Below the pieces are notes generated by a model that was given only the letters and a program-made list of their open reading frames with translations, was not told the DNA's origin and searched no databases. This document shows, one piece after another, positions 34,352-43,268 of a DNA stretch of 64,000 nucleotides. A program made the translations under genes and the position numbers. Where the stretch lies: NCBI RefSeq assembly GCF_003385955.1, contig NZ_QRDW01000013.1, positions 26,477 through 90,476 of the forward strand. The letters run 5' to 3'. How positions within the stretch are numbered: the stretch's first letter is position 1; each line of letters opens with the position of its first letter. Source of the stretch: Aestuariispira insulae (GTDB taxonomy: Bacteria; Pseudomonadota; Alphaproteobacteria; UBA8366; Aestuariispiraceae).

Positions 34352-35409
34352 GGCCAATTGATTGCCGGACTGATCAGCAACCCTCCTGTCTGGGCACTCC
34401 AGAGCCAAAACTCCGGTGCCGCCTGCGGATCCCCCTCCAGGGGCAACAGCACCACATTGGTCGGCGTTTTCAGTGGGGCGCTGTCCTTGACAGATTGACG
34501 GAAAAGCTTGACCCGGCAGTCCCCTGATATCGTGCTGCCACCCCCGGTAATGGAGTTGCATTTGGCAAAGGGGTTCAGGCTCTTGTAACTGGAACGCCCT
34601 TCTGTCGGCAGGCCGTCCGTCACCAGATAGATATTGCTTGGCCTTTCCTTTTGCACGAAATCCAGGGCTTTTTGCAGATTGGTCGGTCCCGTCGGCACAA
34701 CCTGTTCCAAATCACCCAACAAACCGTTCAAATTGTTGCTATCGCGTGCATTGATCCAGGCCGCCCCGCCCAGAAAACGTACCTTGTCGTTGAACGTGAT
34801 CACAGAAACCTGTGCCGTTTTAGGCAAGCGGCTCAACAGCCATTTGGCCACCCGCTTGGTCCGCTGCCATTTTGGCCCCTGCTGTTTAACTTGGTCCGAC
34901 TGGCTTTTCCGCTGGATGATATCAATCAGCTTTTCATCGGTCATGGAGGCACTGGCATCAATCAAAATGGCGATCTTGCGCCCGTCGACCTTGAGGCCCA
35001 TCAGGTAATTTTCCTCGCCGCCCCTCTGATCCTCAATTACATCATCCGCTTTTGCTGGCGGTGCCTCTTCAATCTGCTTGATCAAATTCTGGATCTTGCC
35101 GCTTTGGTTTTCGTTGGCACTGGCCAGTTTTTCCGTCGCCGCTCGAACCGCCTCGATCTGTTCGCGGATATCGGATGTCTGCGCGTTCAGGGCATCCAAG
35201 GTGGTTTGCGCGTCCGCCGTTGCCCCTTTCAGATCCTGTTCCTTCTGGGTCAGGGTCTCGATCTCTTTTTTTAGCGCATCAATTTCGGTGGGGCTTTGTG
35301 CCACATCCTCCTTGGCCAGCATAAAAATGAGAATAACCGCCCCAAGCCCGCAGGACATCACATCCAGGAAGGCGAGGTTGAAACTCTCGATTTTTCGGTT
35401 CGGTTTCAG
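34348..35409 (-). CDS. TolR/ExbD-like membrane helix fused to coiled coil and vWA domain (protein 1), apparent CTG start
   Basis: The 353-aa product reads (M)KPNRKIESFNLAFLDVMSC, then a membrane helix with Asp16, a coiled coil from about 45 to 125, and a vWA domain with MIDAS DASAS (IAILIDASASMTD) and LVTDGLPTEGR. No ATG, GTG or TTG lies close to this N-terminus. CTG at 35409 overlaps the TolQ-like stop as CTGA and aligns within one residue with the paralog's ATG start, after an AAGG ten bases upstream. The next canonical codon is TTG 35454, far inside the upstream gene. The C-terminal insert has two Cys. Confidence 0.82.
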   Translation of the reverse strand: MKPNRKIESFNLAFLDVMSCGLGAVILIFMLAKEDVAQSPTEIDALKKEIETLTQKEQDLKGATADAQTTLDALNAQTSDIREQIEAVRAATEKLASANENQSGKIQNLIKQIEEAPPAKADDVIEDQRGGEENYLMGLKVDGRKIAILIDASASMTDEKLIDIIQRKSQSDQVKQQGPKWQRTKRVAKWLLSRLPKTAQVSVITFNDKVRFLGGAAWINARDSNNLNGLLGDLEQVVPTGPTNLQKALDFVQKERPSNIYLVTDGLPTEGRSSYKSLNPFAKCNSITGGGSTISGDCRVKLFRQSVKDSAPLKTPTNVVLLPLEGDPQAAPEFWLWSAQTGGLLISPAINWP

Positions 35410-36170
35410 TGTGATGCTACCTTGCTGATGCGGTTGAGCAGGAAGCTTTCGCAATAGGCCTGGGTGCGGACGATTACATCATCCTGCAGCCTTTGGAGGC
35501 CGTGGAGCAGCAGCATCAAAATGATGCTGACGATCAGCGCTACCAATGTCGAGTTGAAGGCAACCCCCAGACTGTCGGTCATGCCCGCGATATCCCCGGC
35601 CAAGGCCAGATCCGCCTGGGACAGGGCCTGGCCGATCCCGCGCACGGTGCCGATAAAGCCGATTGAGGGAATGGCCCAGATCAGATAGCGGATCATTGAA
35701 TTTTCCGATTCCAGCCGGATGGCCAAAGCTTCAACCCCGGATTCAATGGCGTCAGAAGTATTTTGTACGTCCCGGGTGATCAAAAACCGCCGCAGACTGG
35801 TCAGCAGGGTCTGCACCAAAGGGGTTTCCCTGGTGTCGTCATCCAGGGCCTCCAGCTGTGCCAGCACCTGCTTCATATCCTGATTTTCATCATCCGATGC
35901 CAGCAAATCGACCTTGTACATGTAACGGTGCCGGGCGATGGAGAGGGATTTCATCACAATAAGGCAGGCCGCCCAAAGGCCCAGCGCGATACAAATCTCC
36001 TGCTCCAGATCCTTGAGGATCACCACCAGTTCCCGGGGTGCGGATTTACCGGCTGCCGCCGCCGCCGTGAGGACCGCATCCGCTTCCGGCAGAATGTAAC
36101 CCAGATACAGGAAATGCACCGCAATGACGATCACCGCCAGCAAAACCAGGTTTTTGATGAGCGCAAACAT
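35406..36170 (-). CDS. MotA/TolQ/ExbB-type proton channel protein
   Basis: This 254-aa protein has three hydrophobic regions after ATG 36170: residues about 8-27, a span near 60-75, and the paired C-terminal spans including AIPSIGFIGTVRGIGQAL and VAFNSTLVALIVSIILMLLLHGL. The PxxGFxGTVxG motif and the Asn/Thr residues in the last span are typical of TolQ/ExbB. It is followed by two proteins with ExbD-like Asp helices, so the set resembles a proton-driven TolQ-TolR motor. The stop overlaps the next gene by four bases. Confidence 0.85.
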   Translation of the reverse strand: MFALIKNLVLLAVIVIAVHFLYLGYILPEADAVLTAAAAAGKSAPRELVVILKDLEQEICIALGLWAACLIVMKSLSIARHRYMYKVDLLASDDENQDMKQVLAQLEALDDDTRETPLVQTLLTSLRRFLITRDVQNTSDAIESGVEALAIRLESENSMIRYLIWAIPSIGFIGTVRGIGQALSQADLALAGDIAGMTDSLGVAFNSTLVALIVSIILMLLLHGLQRLQDDVIVRTQAYCESFLLNRISKVASH

Positions 36171-36172
36171 GA

Positions 36173-36319
36173 TCAGATATCCACAGGGAAGGAGACGGGG
36201 GAATTCAGGCTGATGGAGCCGGTCTGACTGTAGGCCGCAAGCCCGATCAGCGAAACCGCGACCGCAATAAGAATGGCCAGCCGCCGCAACCATCCCTGCG
36301 TTAGAAACTTAATTCGCAT
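36173..36319 (-). CDS. 48-aa single-span membrane peptide
   Basis: A short frame with a perfect GGAGGAAG binding site starts at ATG 36319, overlaps the end of the PEGA/FGE gene by 11 bases and stops two bases before the TolQ-like ATG. The product starts MRIKFLTQGWLRRLAILIAV, a positively charged segment followed by one hydrophobic helix, then a short polar tail with SLNSPVSFPVDI. It is either an uncleaved membrane peptide or a signal-bearing secreted peptide. Tight packing within the operon argues for real translation. No family recognised. Confidence 0.65.
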   Translation of the reverse strand: MRIKFLTQGWLRRLAILIAVAVSLIGLAAYSQTGSISLNSPVSFPVDI

Positions 36320-38324
36320 GACTTCCTCCAATCAAATAACGCGCCACCCGGAAACCAATATCATCGCGCCCCTGGACGGCCCCATCCCGATAGGCCGGAC
36401 GCAGTTTTGTCCGAGTACCCGATTTATAGCTGGCACCTTTATAGATATGGCTTTCGCCACTGGTCGGCCCCATCGGATCGACAAATCGATCGCCGGGTCG
36501 AGGCGGGCTCAATGAATAATAATCATGCACCCATTCGCTAACATTGCCCGCCAGGTCAAACAGGCCCGATGGTTCCACGGCAAAACTGCCGACGGGGGCG
36601 GTAACCGCAAATCCATCGGTATAGCGGGGCACATAGGTCGGCACTGTTCCGCGCGCGCTTTCATCCGCAATATTACCCACACCGGCCGGGATTGTTGTTG
36701 CATCCCCCCAGGAAAAGATCGTCTGCTTTTTCCGGTTTGCCTTACGCGCCAACCATTCCCATTCCGCCTCAGTCAAAAGGCGGTAGCCATCCGCCTTGGG
36801 ATCAAATCCCTGGTAACGGCCATTCCGGATCCGGTAGACCGGGGACAGGTTCTCCTCACCACTTAGCCAATTGGCATATTCCGCCGCCTCCAGCCAGCTA
36901 ACCGACGTGACCGGCAGGTTCTCATTGGCTGCCTTCGGGGGTTTGCGAAAATGGGCATATTGGCCGATGCTGACCTCGTGAAGACTGGCATAAAACGGTT
37001 TTGTCAGTTGTACATCACGCAGGAATTCGTTCGCACGCTGTCCTGGCTCGGACCGGGGCGCCCCCATCGTAAAACTGTCCGGGTGAAACAGTTTCATCGT
37101 CTGTCCGCCTGCATTGACATATTGAGCCGGCGCTTCCGCCAGGCGGGCCGCGTGTTCCGGCAACAGGGTTTCCTCAATCAAAGTGGGCGCATTGGCCGAC
37201 AGCGCAACCTTAACTTCCTTGCTGCGATAGCCCTTTTTGCGCAGGGTCACGGTATAGCGCTTTTCCAGCAGATCAAGATCCAGCGGGGTCTGGCCCCGGG
37301 GCTTGTCGTTCACAAACACCTCCGCCACCGGCGTCGCCCGGACCTTCAGGCGGGCGGTCTGAGCCTCAAGAGAGATGGATAGCGTTTTATGCTCATCCTC
37401 CTTCAGGGTGAAGGTAGATTGATGCTCCCGATAACCCGGCAGGGAATAATGAATGTCATGCTGCTTGCCTGACGCCAGGTCGATGCGCTGTCCCGCGGGC
37501 TGCTTCTTACCGTCGATCAGCAGAAACCCGCCTTTGGGCCGGACATTCACGGTGACGGCTGCGCTCTTCGGCAGCATGCGATATTCACGCGCCACAAATT
37601 CATCCCGGTTGGTCATCTCCACCTGATCCCGGATCGGCTGATAGCCTTTGCGTTCAATCAGGATTTCATGCAGTCCGGCAGCCATCTGGGTCTCCAGCGG
37701 CGTATCGCCGATATAGAGACCGTTGACGATCACCTGAGCGCCATCTTCTTCGGTTTCGACCGAAAACCACGGGCGATGGGGCTCCATTTTCGGCTCAAAA
37801 ACAAGATCCTCACCCGGTCCCAGTGTCAAAGAAACCTCTTCCGGCCGGAAATAGGGATGATCCATCTTCAACTGATAGGTGCCGGGCCGCACCTCATGCA
37901 CCAACTGGGCACCGATCTCCAGGATCGCGCCATCCAGATACCATTTTGTCTCCGCATGTGCGGGGGTGGGTGCCGCCGCAATCCGTGCCGGCAATGGTTC
38001 GAGCACGACCTCAAGGCTTTTGCCTTCCAGGTCTTCCGGCACTTGTGTGGTCAGCGGTTTATAGTGCGGGGCTGTGAAAGAAACGGTCGGGTTCCGGGTC
38101 AGGGCATAGAGCTTATCTTGAAAAATGAAGGCTGTCCCCGCGACAACACTGACTTCCGTTTGCGGTGCGATTGCAACCGGCCGGATCACAAAGGCGGTCC
38201 CCTTTGACACCGCCAGGAAAGCACCCAGCGCCGCGACAAACAGAATAACCGATATCATCCCCGCCAGGATGGTAATCTTCTGTCTTCGCCGGGCTGCGGC
38301 TAGCTGCTGGTCAAATGGGTTCAT
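36309..38324 (-). CDS. Membrane-anchored PEGA-repeat protein with C-terminal FGE-sulfatase-fold domain
   Basis: The 671-aa protein has a cytoplasmic N-terminus and a membrane span at about 17-40. Several PEGA-type beta domains follow (NGLYIGDTPLETQMAAGLHEILIERKGY; VFVNDKPRGQTPLDLDLLEKRYTV). Residues about 405-665 form a SUMF1/EgtB/PvdO-like domain with PVTSVSWLEAAEYANWLSG, YRLLTEAEWEWLAR, LAGNVSEWVHDYY and GFRVAR. The two catalytic cysteines of true formylglycine-generating enzymes are absent (GASYKSGTRTKLRPAYR), so it is probably a periplasmic binding or structural module. It overlaps the genes on both sides. Confidence 0.85.
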   Translation of the reverse strand: MNPFDQQLAAARRRQKITILAGMISVILFVAALGAFLAVSKGTAFVIRPVAIAPQTEVSVVAGTAFIFQDKLYALTRNPTVSFTAPHYKPLTTQVPEDLEGKSLEVVLEPLPARIAAAPTPAHAETKWYLDGAILEIGAQLVHEVRPGTYQLKMDHPYFRPEEVSLTLGPGEDLVFEPKMEPHRPWFSVETEEDGAQVIVNGLYIGDTPLETQMAAGLHEILIERKGYQPIRDQVEMTNRDEFVAREYRMLPKSAAVTVNVRPKGGFLLIDGKKQPAGQRIDLASGKQHDIHYSLPGYREHQSTFTLKEDEHKTLSISLEAQTARLKVRATPVAEVFVNDKPRGQTPLDLDLLEKRYTVTLRKKGYRSKEVKVALSANAPTLIEETLLPEHAARLAEAPAQYVNAGGQTMKLFHPDSFTMGAPRSEPGQRANEFLRDVQLTKPFYASLHEVSIGQYAHFRKPPKAANENLPVTSVSWLEAAEYANWLSGEENLSPVYRIRNGRYQGFDPKADGYRLLTEAEWEWLARKANRKKQTIFSWGDATTIPAGVGNIADESARGTVPTYVPRYTDGFAVTAPVGSFAVEPSGLFDLAGNVSEWVHDYYSLSPPRPGDRFVDPMGPTSGESHIYKGASYKSGTRTKLRPAYRDGAVQGRDDIGFRVARYLIGGSHAN

Positions 38325-39792
38325 CGCAAATCACCGTTATCGCGCTGTCGCTGGCGGCGGCGGGGATTTTCAACTCGACCCGTTTGGATTTGAAACCCTG
38401 ACGGCGGCCTTCAAAAACATAGCTCCCCGGTTTTAGGTTGATTTCGCGCGACGTGGTTTTCCCCACCTTACCAACTCCCACAACGATGATATCCGTCAGG
38501 TTATCGGATGTAACCAAGACCGGAATTTCCCTCTGATATTTGCCAACAAGATCTTCCAGCAGAATCGCCATATCCCGCAGACGCGGAGAAAACGGCGCCA
38601 CAATGCTGGCATCAAACAACGCCTTTTCCGCCTGGTCGCGCACTTTTGCCGATGACAGCCGTTCTTCCTGGGTTATCAGCTGTTCCAGAGCGCGGCTGGA
38701 ATCATTGATCTTGCCAGCCAGTTGCAGCCCTTCCAGAACATCTTTGTTATTCGGGTTTTCTGACTTTACCGCGGCCAGAGCATCATAGGCGCTCTGCCAG
38801 TCATCCTTACCGGAGGAACTTTCATAATTCGCCAATGCCGCCTCCAGCCGGAGCTGTTTTTCCAGCGCGGTAATCTTGGCGCCGAGCAAGTTGATTTCCG
38901 GGCTGTCCGGCTTCAACTGCGCCGCCTGCGCCAGTCTGTCCCGGGCTGTCCGGGCATCACGCCTTTCAACGGCCGCGAGGCCGTTGCTGATATGGGCAGC
39001 AAACCGCTGGTCACGGAGGATCTTCACAACATCTTCCAGCCGGTTCGACTGTTCATGCCGATCCGGATCCAATTCGAGAACCGCCTGCAGGAGGGCTGCC
39101 TCCTTTTCAAGCTTGTTTTCAATCCGCGCGATTTCCGCTTGATTGATCAGGTCCAGAATTTCCGGCAGCGTTTCAATTTTCTGCGCCAACGCAGAAGCTT
39201 CAGGGGAATGGGGATAGATCTGCAACGCCTTGCCAATCATCAAAGCCGCTTTTTCATAGGCGTCTTCGCGATAGGCATCAAAGGCCTGCTGAAAAGCACT
39301 GACAAAGGCGTCCTTTTGTGCGGCCATCAGGGTTTCAGCCTGTTTGGAGGCTGCTGCCAACTGGGTCAGGGCGGGCTTATATTCACCGCGCCCAAACCGA
39401 TCCAGCGCCTGTTTCTTACCCTTGGACACAGCCTCATACCCGGCCGGATCCCAGCGGGCCAGCCCTGACTGTTCCATGGCTGGTTCGATCTCGTCATTGA
39501 ACCGTGCCAGCGCGGTTTTGAATGCCTCCCGGTCGGCTTCATTGTCGGCAGCGGTATTCTGTCCGCTTGCGGAGGGTGTGTTTTCGACCCCTGACGGCGC
39601 AACGCCACCGGTCGCGGGAGACGTGACTTCCGCCGCCACAGATTGGCTTGCATCTTCCGGGGCCTGTGGCCACAGGGTTGCAACAATCAAGACAGCAGAA
39701 ACCAGGAAAAGGAAAGCAGCCCCGATCACAACCATCTTATAGGTGTTGGACGTGCTCTCCTTGCGGGCGGATTTTAACTTTTCTTCAAGCAT
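38311..39792 (-). CDS. Membrane-anchored tetratricopeptide-like protein with C-terminal PEGA-like domain
   Basis: This 493-aa protein has a cytoplasmic segment of about 19 residues, a membrane span (MVVIGAAFLFLVSAVLIVATLW), a low-complexity linker rich in Thr/Ser/Gly, then helical repeats with TPR-like spacing (YEKAALMIGKALQIYPHSPEASALAQKIE; RTARDRLAQAAQLKPDSPEINLLGAKI). The last 70 residues (KPGSYVFEGRRQGFKSKRVELKI) are PEGA-like. It overlaps the PEGA-FGE gene by 14 bases. The design fits a periplasmic scaffold of the same complex. Confidence 0.8.
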   Translation of the reverse strand: MLEEKLKSARKESTSNTYKMVVIGAAFLFLVSAVLIVATLWPQAPEDASQSVAAEVTSPATGGVAPSGVENTPSASGQNTAADNEADREAFKTALARFNDEIEPAMEQSGLARWDPAGYEAVSKGKKQALDRFGRGEYKPALTQLAAASKQAETLMAAQKDAFVSAFQQAFDAYREDAYEKAALMIGKALQIYPHSPEASALAQKIETLPEILDLINQAEIARIENKLEKEAALLQAVLELDPDRHEQSNRLEDVVKILRDQRFAAHISNGLAAVERRDARTARDRLAQAAQLKPDSPEINLLGAKITALEKQLRLEAALANYESSSGKDDWQSAYDALAAVKSENPNNKDVLEGLQLAGKINDSSRALEQLITQEERLSSAKVRDQAEKALFDASIVAPFSPRLRDMAILLEDLVGKYQREIPVLVTSDNLTDIIVVGVGKVGKTTSREINLKPGSYVFEGRRQGFKSKRVELKIPAAASDSAITVICDEPI

Positions 39793-39810
39793 AAACAGAA
39801 ACCGGACATG

Positions 39811-41043
39811 TTAGAGGGCGACATCCGGTGTCTGTTCCTGGGCGAAAATCTCTTTGAGGAAAGCGCGCCACTGCTGGAACTGCTCTTTGGCATTCCCGGT
39901 CAGTTCCGCGGTTTTATTCTCAAACTCCACCACCTGGGGCGCGATCTCCACATCCATGGATTTGCCCAATTCATTCAGGGCGTCCCGATGAACCTTGGCT
40001 TCTTCGCTGGTCTGGAAACCGTCGGCCAGCAAGGCCGCGCCGCCAACACCGCCGAGGATCGCCCCGGCGGTGCCCAGGGTCTGCCGACCGGAATTGCCGG
40101 AATTGCTGCCTGCAACGGCTGCGGCAATGCCAAGACCGATTAACAGGATACCGCCAATCTTTTTATTCATGGCTTCCTGTTCAGCCTCTTCCCGGGCAAC
40201 GGCTTCCTGCAGGGCCTGTTCCTGCCAGATTGTATAGCTATCCTGCATCTGGGCGGAGAAATTTTGGTAGGTGGTCTGCAGGCCATCAACATAGAGCTGA
40301 TCACGGACACGGATGGCCCGAACACGATTGAGCATGGGATCCTCGTCGCTGGGCAGCGCGACAACTTCAAATCTGCCGTTATCCTGTTTCAGATATTGCG
40401 CAAAGCTTTCTTCCGAGAAACTTGCACCGAAACGGACCTCAGTCAGTTTCTGCAGATCCTCAAGTCTCTTGGCACGAAGATCCTCCAGCTCTTCCACAAT
40501 ATCCGCCGCCGCTTCCTGGAAAGCGGGCTCGTAAGGGTCCTTCCCCTCATTACGGATATTGCCGTGGAAAGCCTCGCTCACCTCATGCTCATAATCTTCC
40601 GAAAACCATGATTTTCCAGCGACATCAACCACCTTGAGATCAAACTCAACATCCTTGCCGGTGGATTTCACGATTTTGCCGAGAATATAAAGATCGCCGG
40701 TGGCATTGGCATCCGGGGTCACACGCACCGCGCCAAACTGTTCGGTTTCCTCAAGCGCCTTTTTCATATGCATGGCGAAACGGACCGATTCCGCACGGCG
40801 CAGCTCCGGCCATACGAACTCTTCCTTATGCTTTTTCTCGTCTTCGGGAATGCCGGGGTCAAAAACAGGGATGATCACATCCAGTTTCGGGCGCGGCGTG
40901 CCCGGCGGATCTTCCGGTTCAAAGAAACTACCGGAAAAAAGTGGCCCCACGCTGGAACCGCCACCGGAACCAGGATTGGAGCTAACACAGCCGGACAGTG
41001 CAAAAACGAAGCATGTCACATAGGTAATAAGGCGTTTGATCAT
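39811..41043 (-). CDS. Lipoprotein with glycine-zipper segment
   Basis: The 410-aa protein has a type II signal peptide ending in lipobox LSGC (Cys18), then a flexible Gly/Ser region. The first domain (FDPGIPEDEKKHKEEFVWPELRRAESVRFAMHMKKAL, then LYILGKI) looks like the CsgG/curli-type or DUF799-like nucleotide-free beta-alpha fold of outer-membrane lipoproteins. Near residues 300-345 a Gly-rich hydrophobic zipper occurs (GILLIGLGIAAAVAGS and LGTAGAILGGVGGAALLADG), which could insert in a membrane. It probably provides the outer-membrane end of the machine. Family assignment of the first domain is uncertain. Confidence 0.78.
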   Translation of the reverse strand: MIKRLITYVTCFVFALSGCVSSNPGSGGGSSVGPLFSGSFFEPEDPPGTPRPKLDVIIPVFDPGIPEDEKKHKEEFVWPELRRAESVRFAMHMKKALEETEQFGAVRVTPDANATGDLYILGKIVKSTGKDVEFDLKVVDVAGKSWFSEDYEHEVSEAFHGNIRNEGKDPYEPAFQEAAADIVEELEDLRAKRLEDLQKLTEVRFGASFSEESFAQYLKQDNGRFEVVALPSDEDPMLNRVRAIRVRDQLYVDGLQTTYQNFSAQMQDSYTIWQEQALQEAVAREEAEQEAMNKKIGGILLIGLGIAAAVAGSNSGNSGRQTLGTAGAILGGVGGAALLADGFQTSEEAKVHRDALNELGKSMDVEIAPQVVEFENKTAELTGNAKEQFQQWRAFLKEIFAQEQTPDVAL

Positions 41044-41080
41044 TTTTTCCCCCGAAAAGCCGATGGGCCATCATCTATCG

Positions 41081-41911
41081 TCAATTGACCTGCGGCAATC
41101 CTTTATATTTTCGGTATTCATTCCACAAACGTTTTTGCACGACCGGATCCGTTTCGGCCTCTGCCGCCTTTCGGATCTGCGCCTCCAGCACACTATCATT
41201 ATCCGCAGATGGAATATCATCGGGAATCTTGCCATTGGCCAGCACCTTTTGCCGTTGCCCGGCGCCCTCGCCATCCCCGGAACCACCGTCCGTGGTATTG
41301 CCCACAGTTACGGTCGGCATCTGTTCCGTTCCGGCCATATCCCCGGCAACACTGGGAACCGTATGATTTCCCTGTCCACCTGACGCGGCCTGCTGAGAAT
41401 CCTCCATGGCGCTGGGATCTGCTTCCTCAGAACGATCAGACGTTTCCGTTCCCGCCATGTCGCTGCTGGGGGTGGACGCAACGTTTTTTACAGCATTCGC
41501 CGCCTGTTCGGCCGCACTGCCTTCCATGCCCTGGGCGTCGCTGCTGTTTTTCCCTTTTGCCTCGGCACTTTCGGAAGCGGCCTGCTGCCCCTCAGCATCG
41601 GACGCCTCTTCCCCAGCGGTATTTCCGCTAGAATCCTGGGTAGAATCTTGGGCCGTATCCTGGGGTTCTTCCGGCTTGCTGAAATCTTCCTGACAGGCAT
41701 CATAGCGGTTAAGGGAATCAAACAGGGCGGCATCCATCTGCGCCGTGATTTCATCCTTGGTTAAATCACCTTGTTTTTCATAATTTATGCTGGCTTGGCC
41801 GCAATCCAGGCTGGCACCGGAAGTGGCAGGCATATCAGCCCCTTGTGCCAAAGCACTGCCCGCAAGGAATGTGATCCCCAAAAATGCACCAAGACTATTC
41901 ATCCAAATCAT
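41081..41911 (-). CDS. Secreted acidic low-complexity protein
   Basis: The 276-aa product has a signal peptide (MIWMNSLGAFLGITFLAGSALAQ) and a short folded N-terminal part with two Cys (LDCGQASINYEKQ, RYDACQEDF). About 140 residues of Asp/Glu/Ser/Ala/Gly/Gln-rich disordered sequence follow, including repeats such as SSDMAGTETSDRSEE and AGDMAGTEQMP. A short helical tail ends KRLWNEYRKYKGLPQVN. It is the first gene of the minus-strand machine operon, 37 bases before the lipoprotein gene. No known family. Confidence 0.75.
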   Translation of the reverse strand: MIWMNSLGAFLGITFLAGSALAQGADMPATSGASLDCGQASINYEKQGDLTKDEITAQMDAALFDSLNRYDACQEDFSKPEEPQDTAQDSTQDSSGNTAGEEASDAEGQQAASESAEAKGKNSSDAQGMEGSAAEQAANAVKNVASTPSSDMAGTETSDRSEEADPSAMEDSQQAASGGQGNHTVPSVAGDMAGTEQMPTVTVGNTTDGGSGDGEGAGQRQKVLANGKIPDDIPSADNDSVLEAQIRKAAEAETDPVVQKRLWNEYRKYKGLPQVN

Positions 41912-42344
41912 CAATCCTAAACTCCCGGCCCCATAACCCCTTATCAAAGCTCAATAGAGCATATCGAAATCTCCGCCGCAAAGGGCCTATGAAAGGACTG
42001 GCAGATATTTTAGTCCAAAGAAGGCGCCAACCCAAATCCCGGAAAGCCCCTGGCACAATCAAGTCCGAAGAACGAAACAATCAGCAACGGTCTAGAGCGC
42101 AAGAAACACCACAATATTGTTTTTTGTGAGGCGCGCTTCAGATGGCGCATGATCCAGTGAGATAGCCATCGGCCGATCCGGCACTCTCTCAAGCCTCCGC
42201 CGCCGGAAAACTGGATGACCGCCACGACTCATCCAGCAGATATCGATGCCTGTCAGAAAAGCGTCACATTTTCATAACCAGATTGATATCCGGCTAACCG
42301 AACGTTGATGCAAAGAGATCTATCGATGTTCGGAGTAAACACGC
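41912..42344. other. Divergent intergenic region holding the phnC Pho box
   Basis: This stretch separates the envelope-machine operon (minus) from the phnCDE operon (plus). It contains a PhoB box at 42250 and an ACAATATTGT palindrome followed by a T-run at 42111-42125. No open frame here has a plausible composition or binding site. Confidence 0.5.
42250..42267 (+). promoter_or_regulatory. PhoB box upstream of phnC
   Basis: CTGTCAG-AAAA-GCGTCAC reproduces the 7-4-7 direct-repeat Pho box (CTGTCAT spaced by 11 bases), 78 bases before the phnC start. It predicts induction of the phosphonate transporter under phosphate starvation. Confidence 0.65.
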
Positions 42345-43244
42345 ATGTCTGCCATTTCTGTCCAGGCGCTTTCAAAAACTTTCAGCGGTAATGCCAAAGC
42401 CCTGAAAGAAATCAGCCTTACGATTGAGGAAGGTGAGATGGTGGCCCTGATCGGTGCATCCGGCTCCGGCAAGTCCACCTTGATCCGCCATGTCGCGGGC
42501 CTGGTGTCCGGCGACCGGTCCAGCGGTGAGATCCGCGTTCATGGGAATTTGATCCAGCGTTCGGGCCGAATTCCGCGGAAGGTTCGCCAGCATCGCCGCC
42601 ATATCGGTGTTGTCTTCCAGCAATTCAACCTGATCGGCCGATTGAGTGTTCTGACCAATGTTCTAATGGGTGTGCTGGGGACCGCTCCCGCCTTCCGGAC
42701 AATTTTCGGTATCTTCACCAAATCTGAGAAACGAAGTGCCCTGCAAGCGTTAGAGCGTGTCGGCATTGAAAGCCACGCCGATAAACGCGCGGATAAGCTT
42801 TCCGGCGGCCAGCAACAACGTGCGGCCATTGCCCGCACCATTGTCCAGGGCGCCAGGGTCATCCTCGCCGATGAACCGATTGCCTCCCTGGACCCGGCGT
42901 CTTCCCGTAAGGTCATGGATAATCTGAGCCGGGTCAACCGGGACGACAATGTCACGGTGCTGGTTTCCCTGCACCAGGTTGATTACGCAATTCAATATTG
43001 CCCGCGCACCATTGCCATGCGCGATGGCCAAATCGTCTTTGACGGCGCCAGTGACAAATTGACTCCGGCCTTTCTGCAAGAGCTTTACGGCGCCGAAAGC
43101 GTCAAACTTACCAATGAAGAGAAGCAGCGAGAAACCTTCGCGGAAGCTGAGGTTAAACCTGTCAACACACCGGAAACGCCTCATGGCCTGCCAGTGGGGG
43201 CACAGGCCAAGACCGTCACACCGGAAACCCAATTCGTCCAATAA
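42345..43244 (+). CDS. phnC: Phosphonate ABC transporter ATP-binding protein
   Basis: The 299-aa ATPase has Walker [20 protein letters not shown]-loop [13 protein letters not shown], signature [17 protein letters not shown], Walker [17 protein letters not shown] and switch His in [29 protein letters not shown] is the PhnC-specific stretch. The tail after residue 250 is longer than usual and polar ([14 protein letters not shown]). It is the first gene of phnCDE on the plus strand, behind a Pho box. Confidence 0.95.
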   Translation: MSAISVQALSKTFSGNAKALKEISLTIEEGEMVALIGASGSGKSTLIRHVAGLVSGDRSSGEIRVHGNLIQRSGRIPRKVRQHRRHIGVVFQQFNLIGRLSVLTNVLMGVLGTAPAFRTIFGIFTKSEKRSALQALERVGIESHADKRADKLSGGQQQRAAIARTIVQGARVILADEPIASLDPASSRKVMDNLSRVNRDDNVTVLVSLHQVDYAIQYCPRTIAMRDGQIVFDGASDKLTPAFLQELYGAESVKLTNEEKQRETFAEAEVKPVNTPETPHGLPVGAQAKTVTPETQFVQ

Positions 43245-43268
43245 AATCTGATCAACGGAGAATGTAAG

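Noticed and set aside
33407..36170. Zorya-type anti-phage system (ZorA/ZorB)
   Set aside because: The TolQ-like protein lacks the long ZorA tail. The partners carry vWA rather than peptidoglycan-binding OmpA domains, and no ZorC/D/E-like nuclease or helicase is present.
36309..38324. Active formylglycine-generating enzyme maturing the hydrolase at 19653
   Set aside because: The catalytic Cys pair is absent, and the protein is membrane-anchored with a periplasmic domain.
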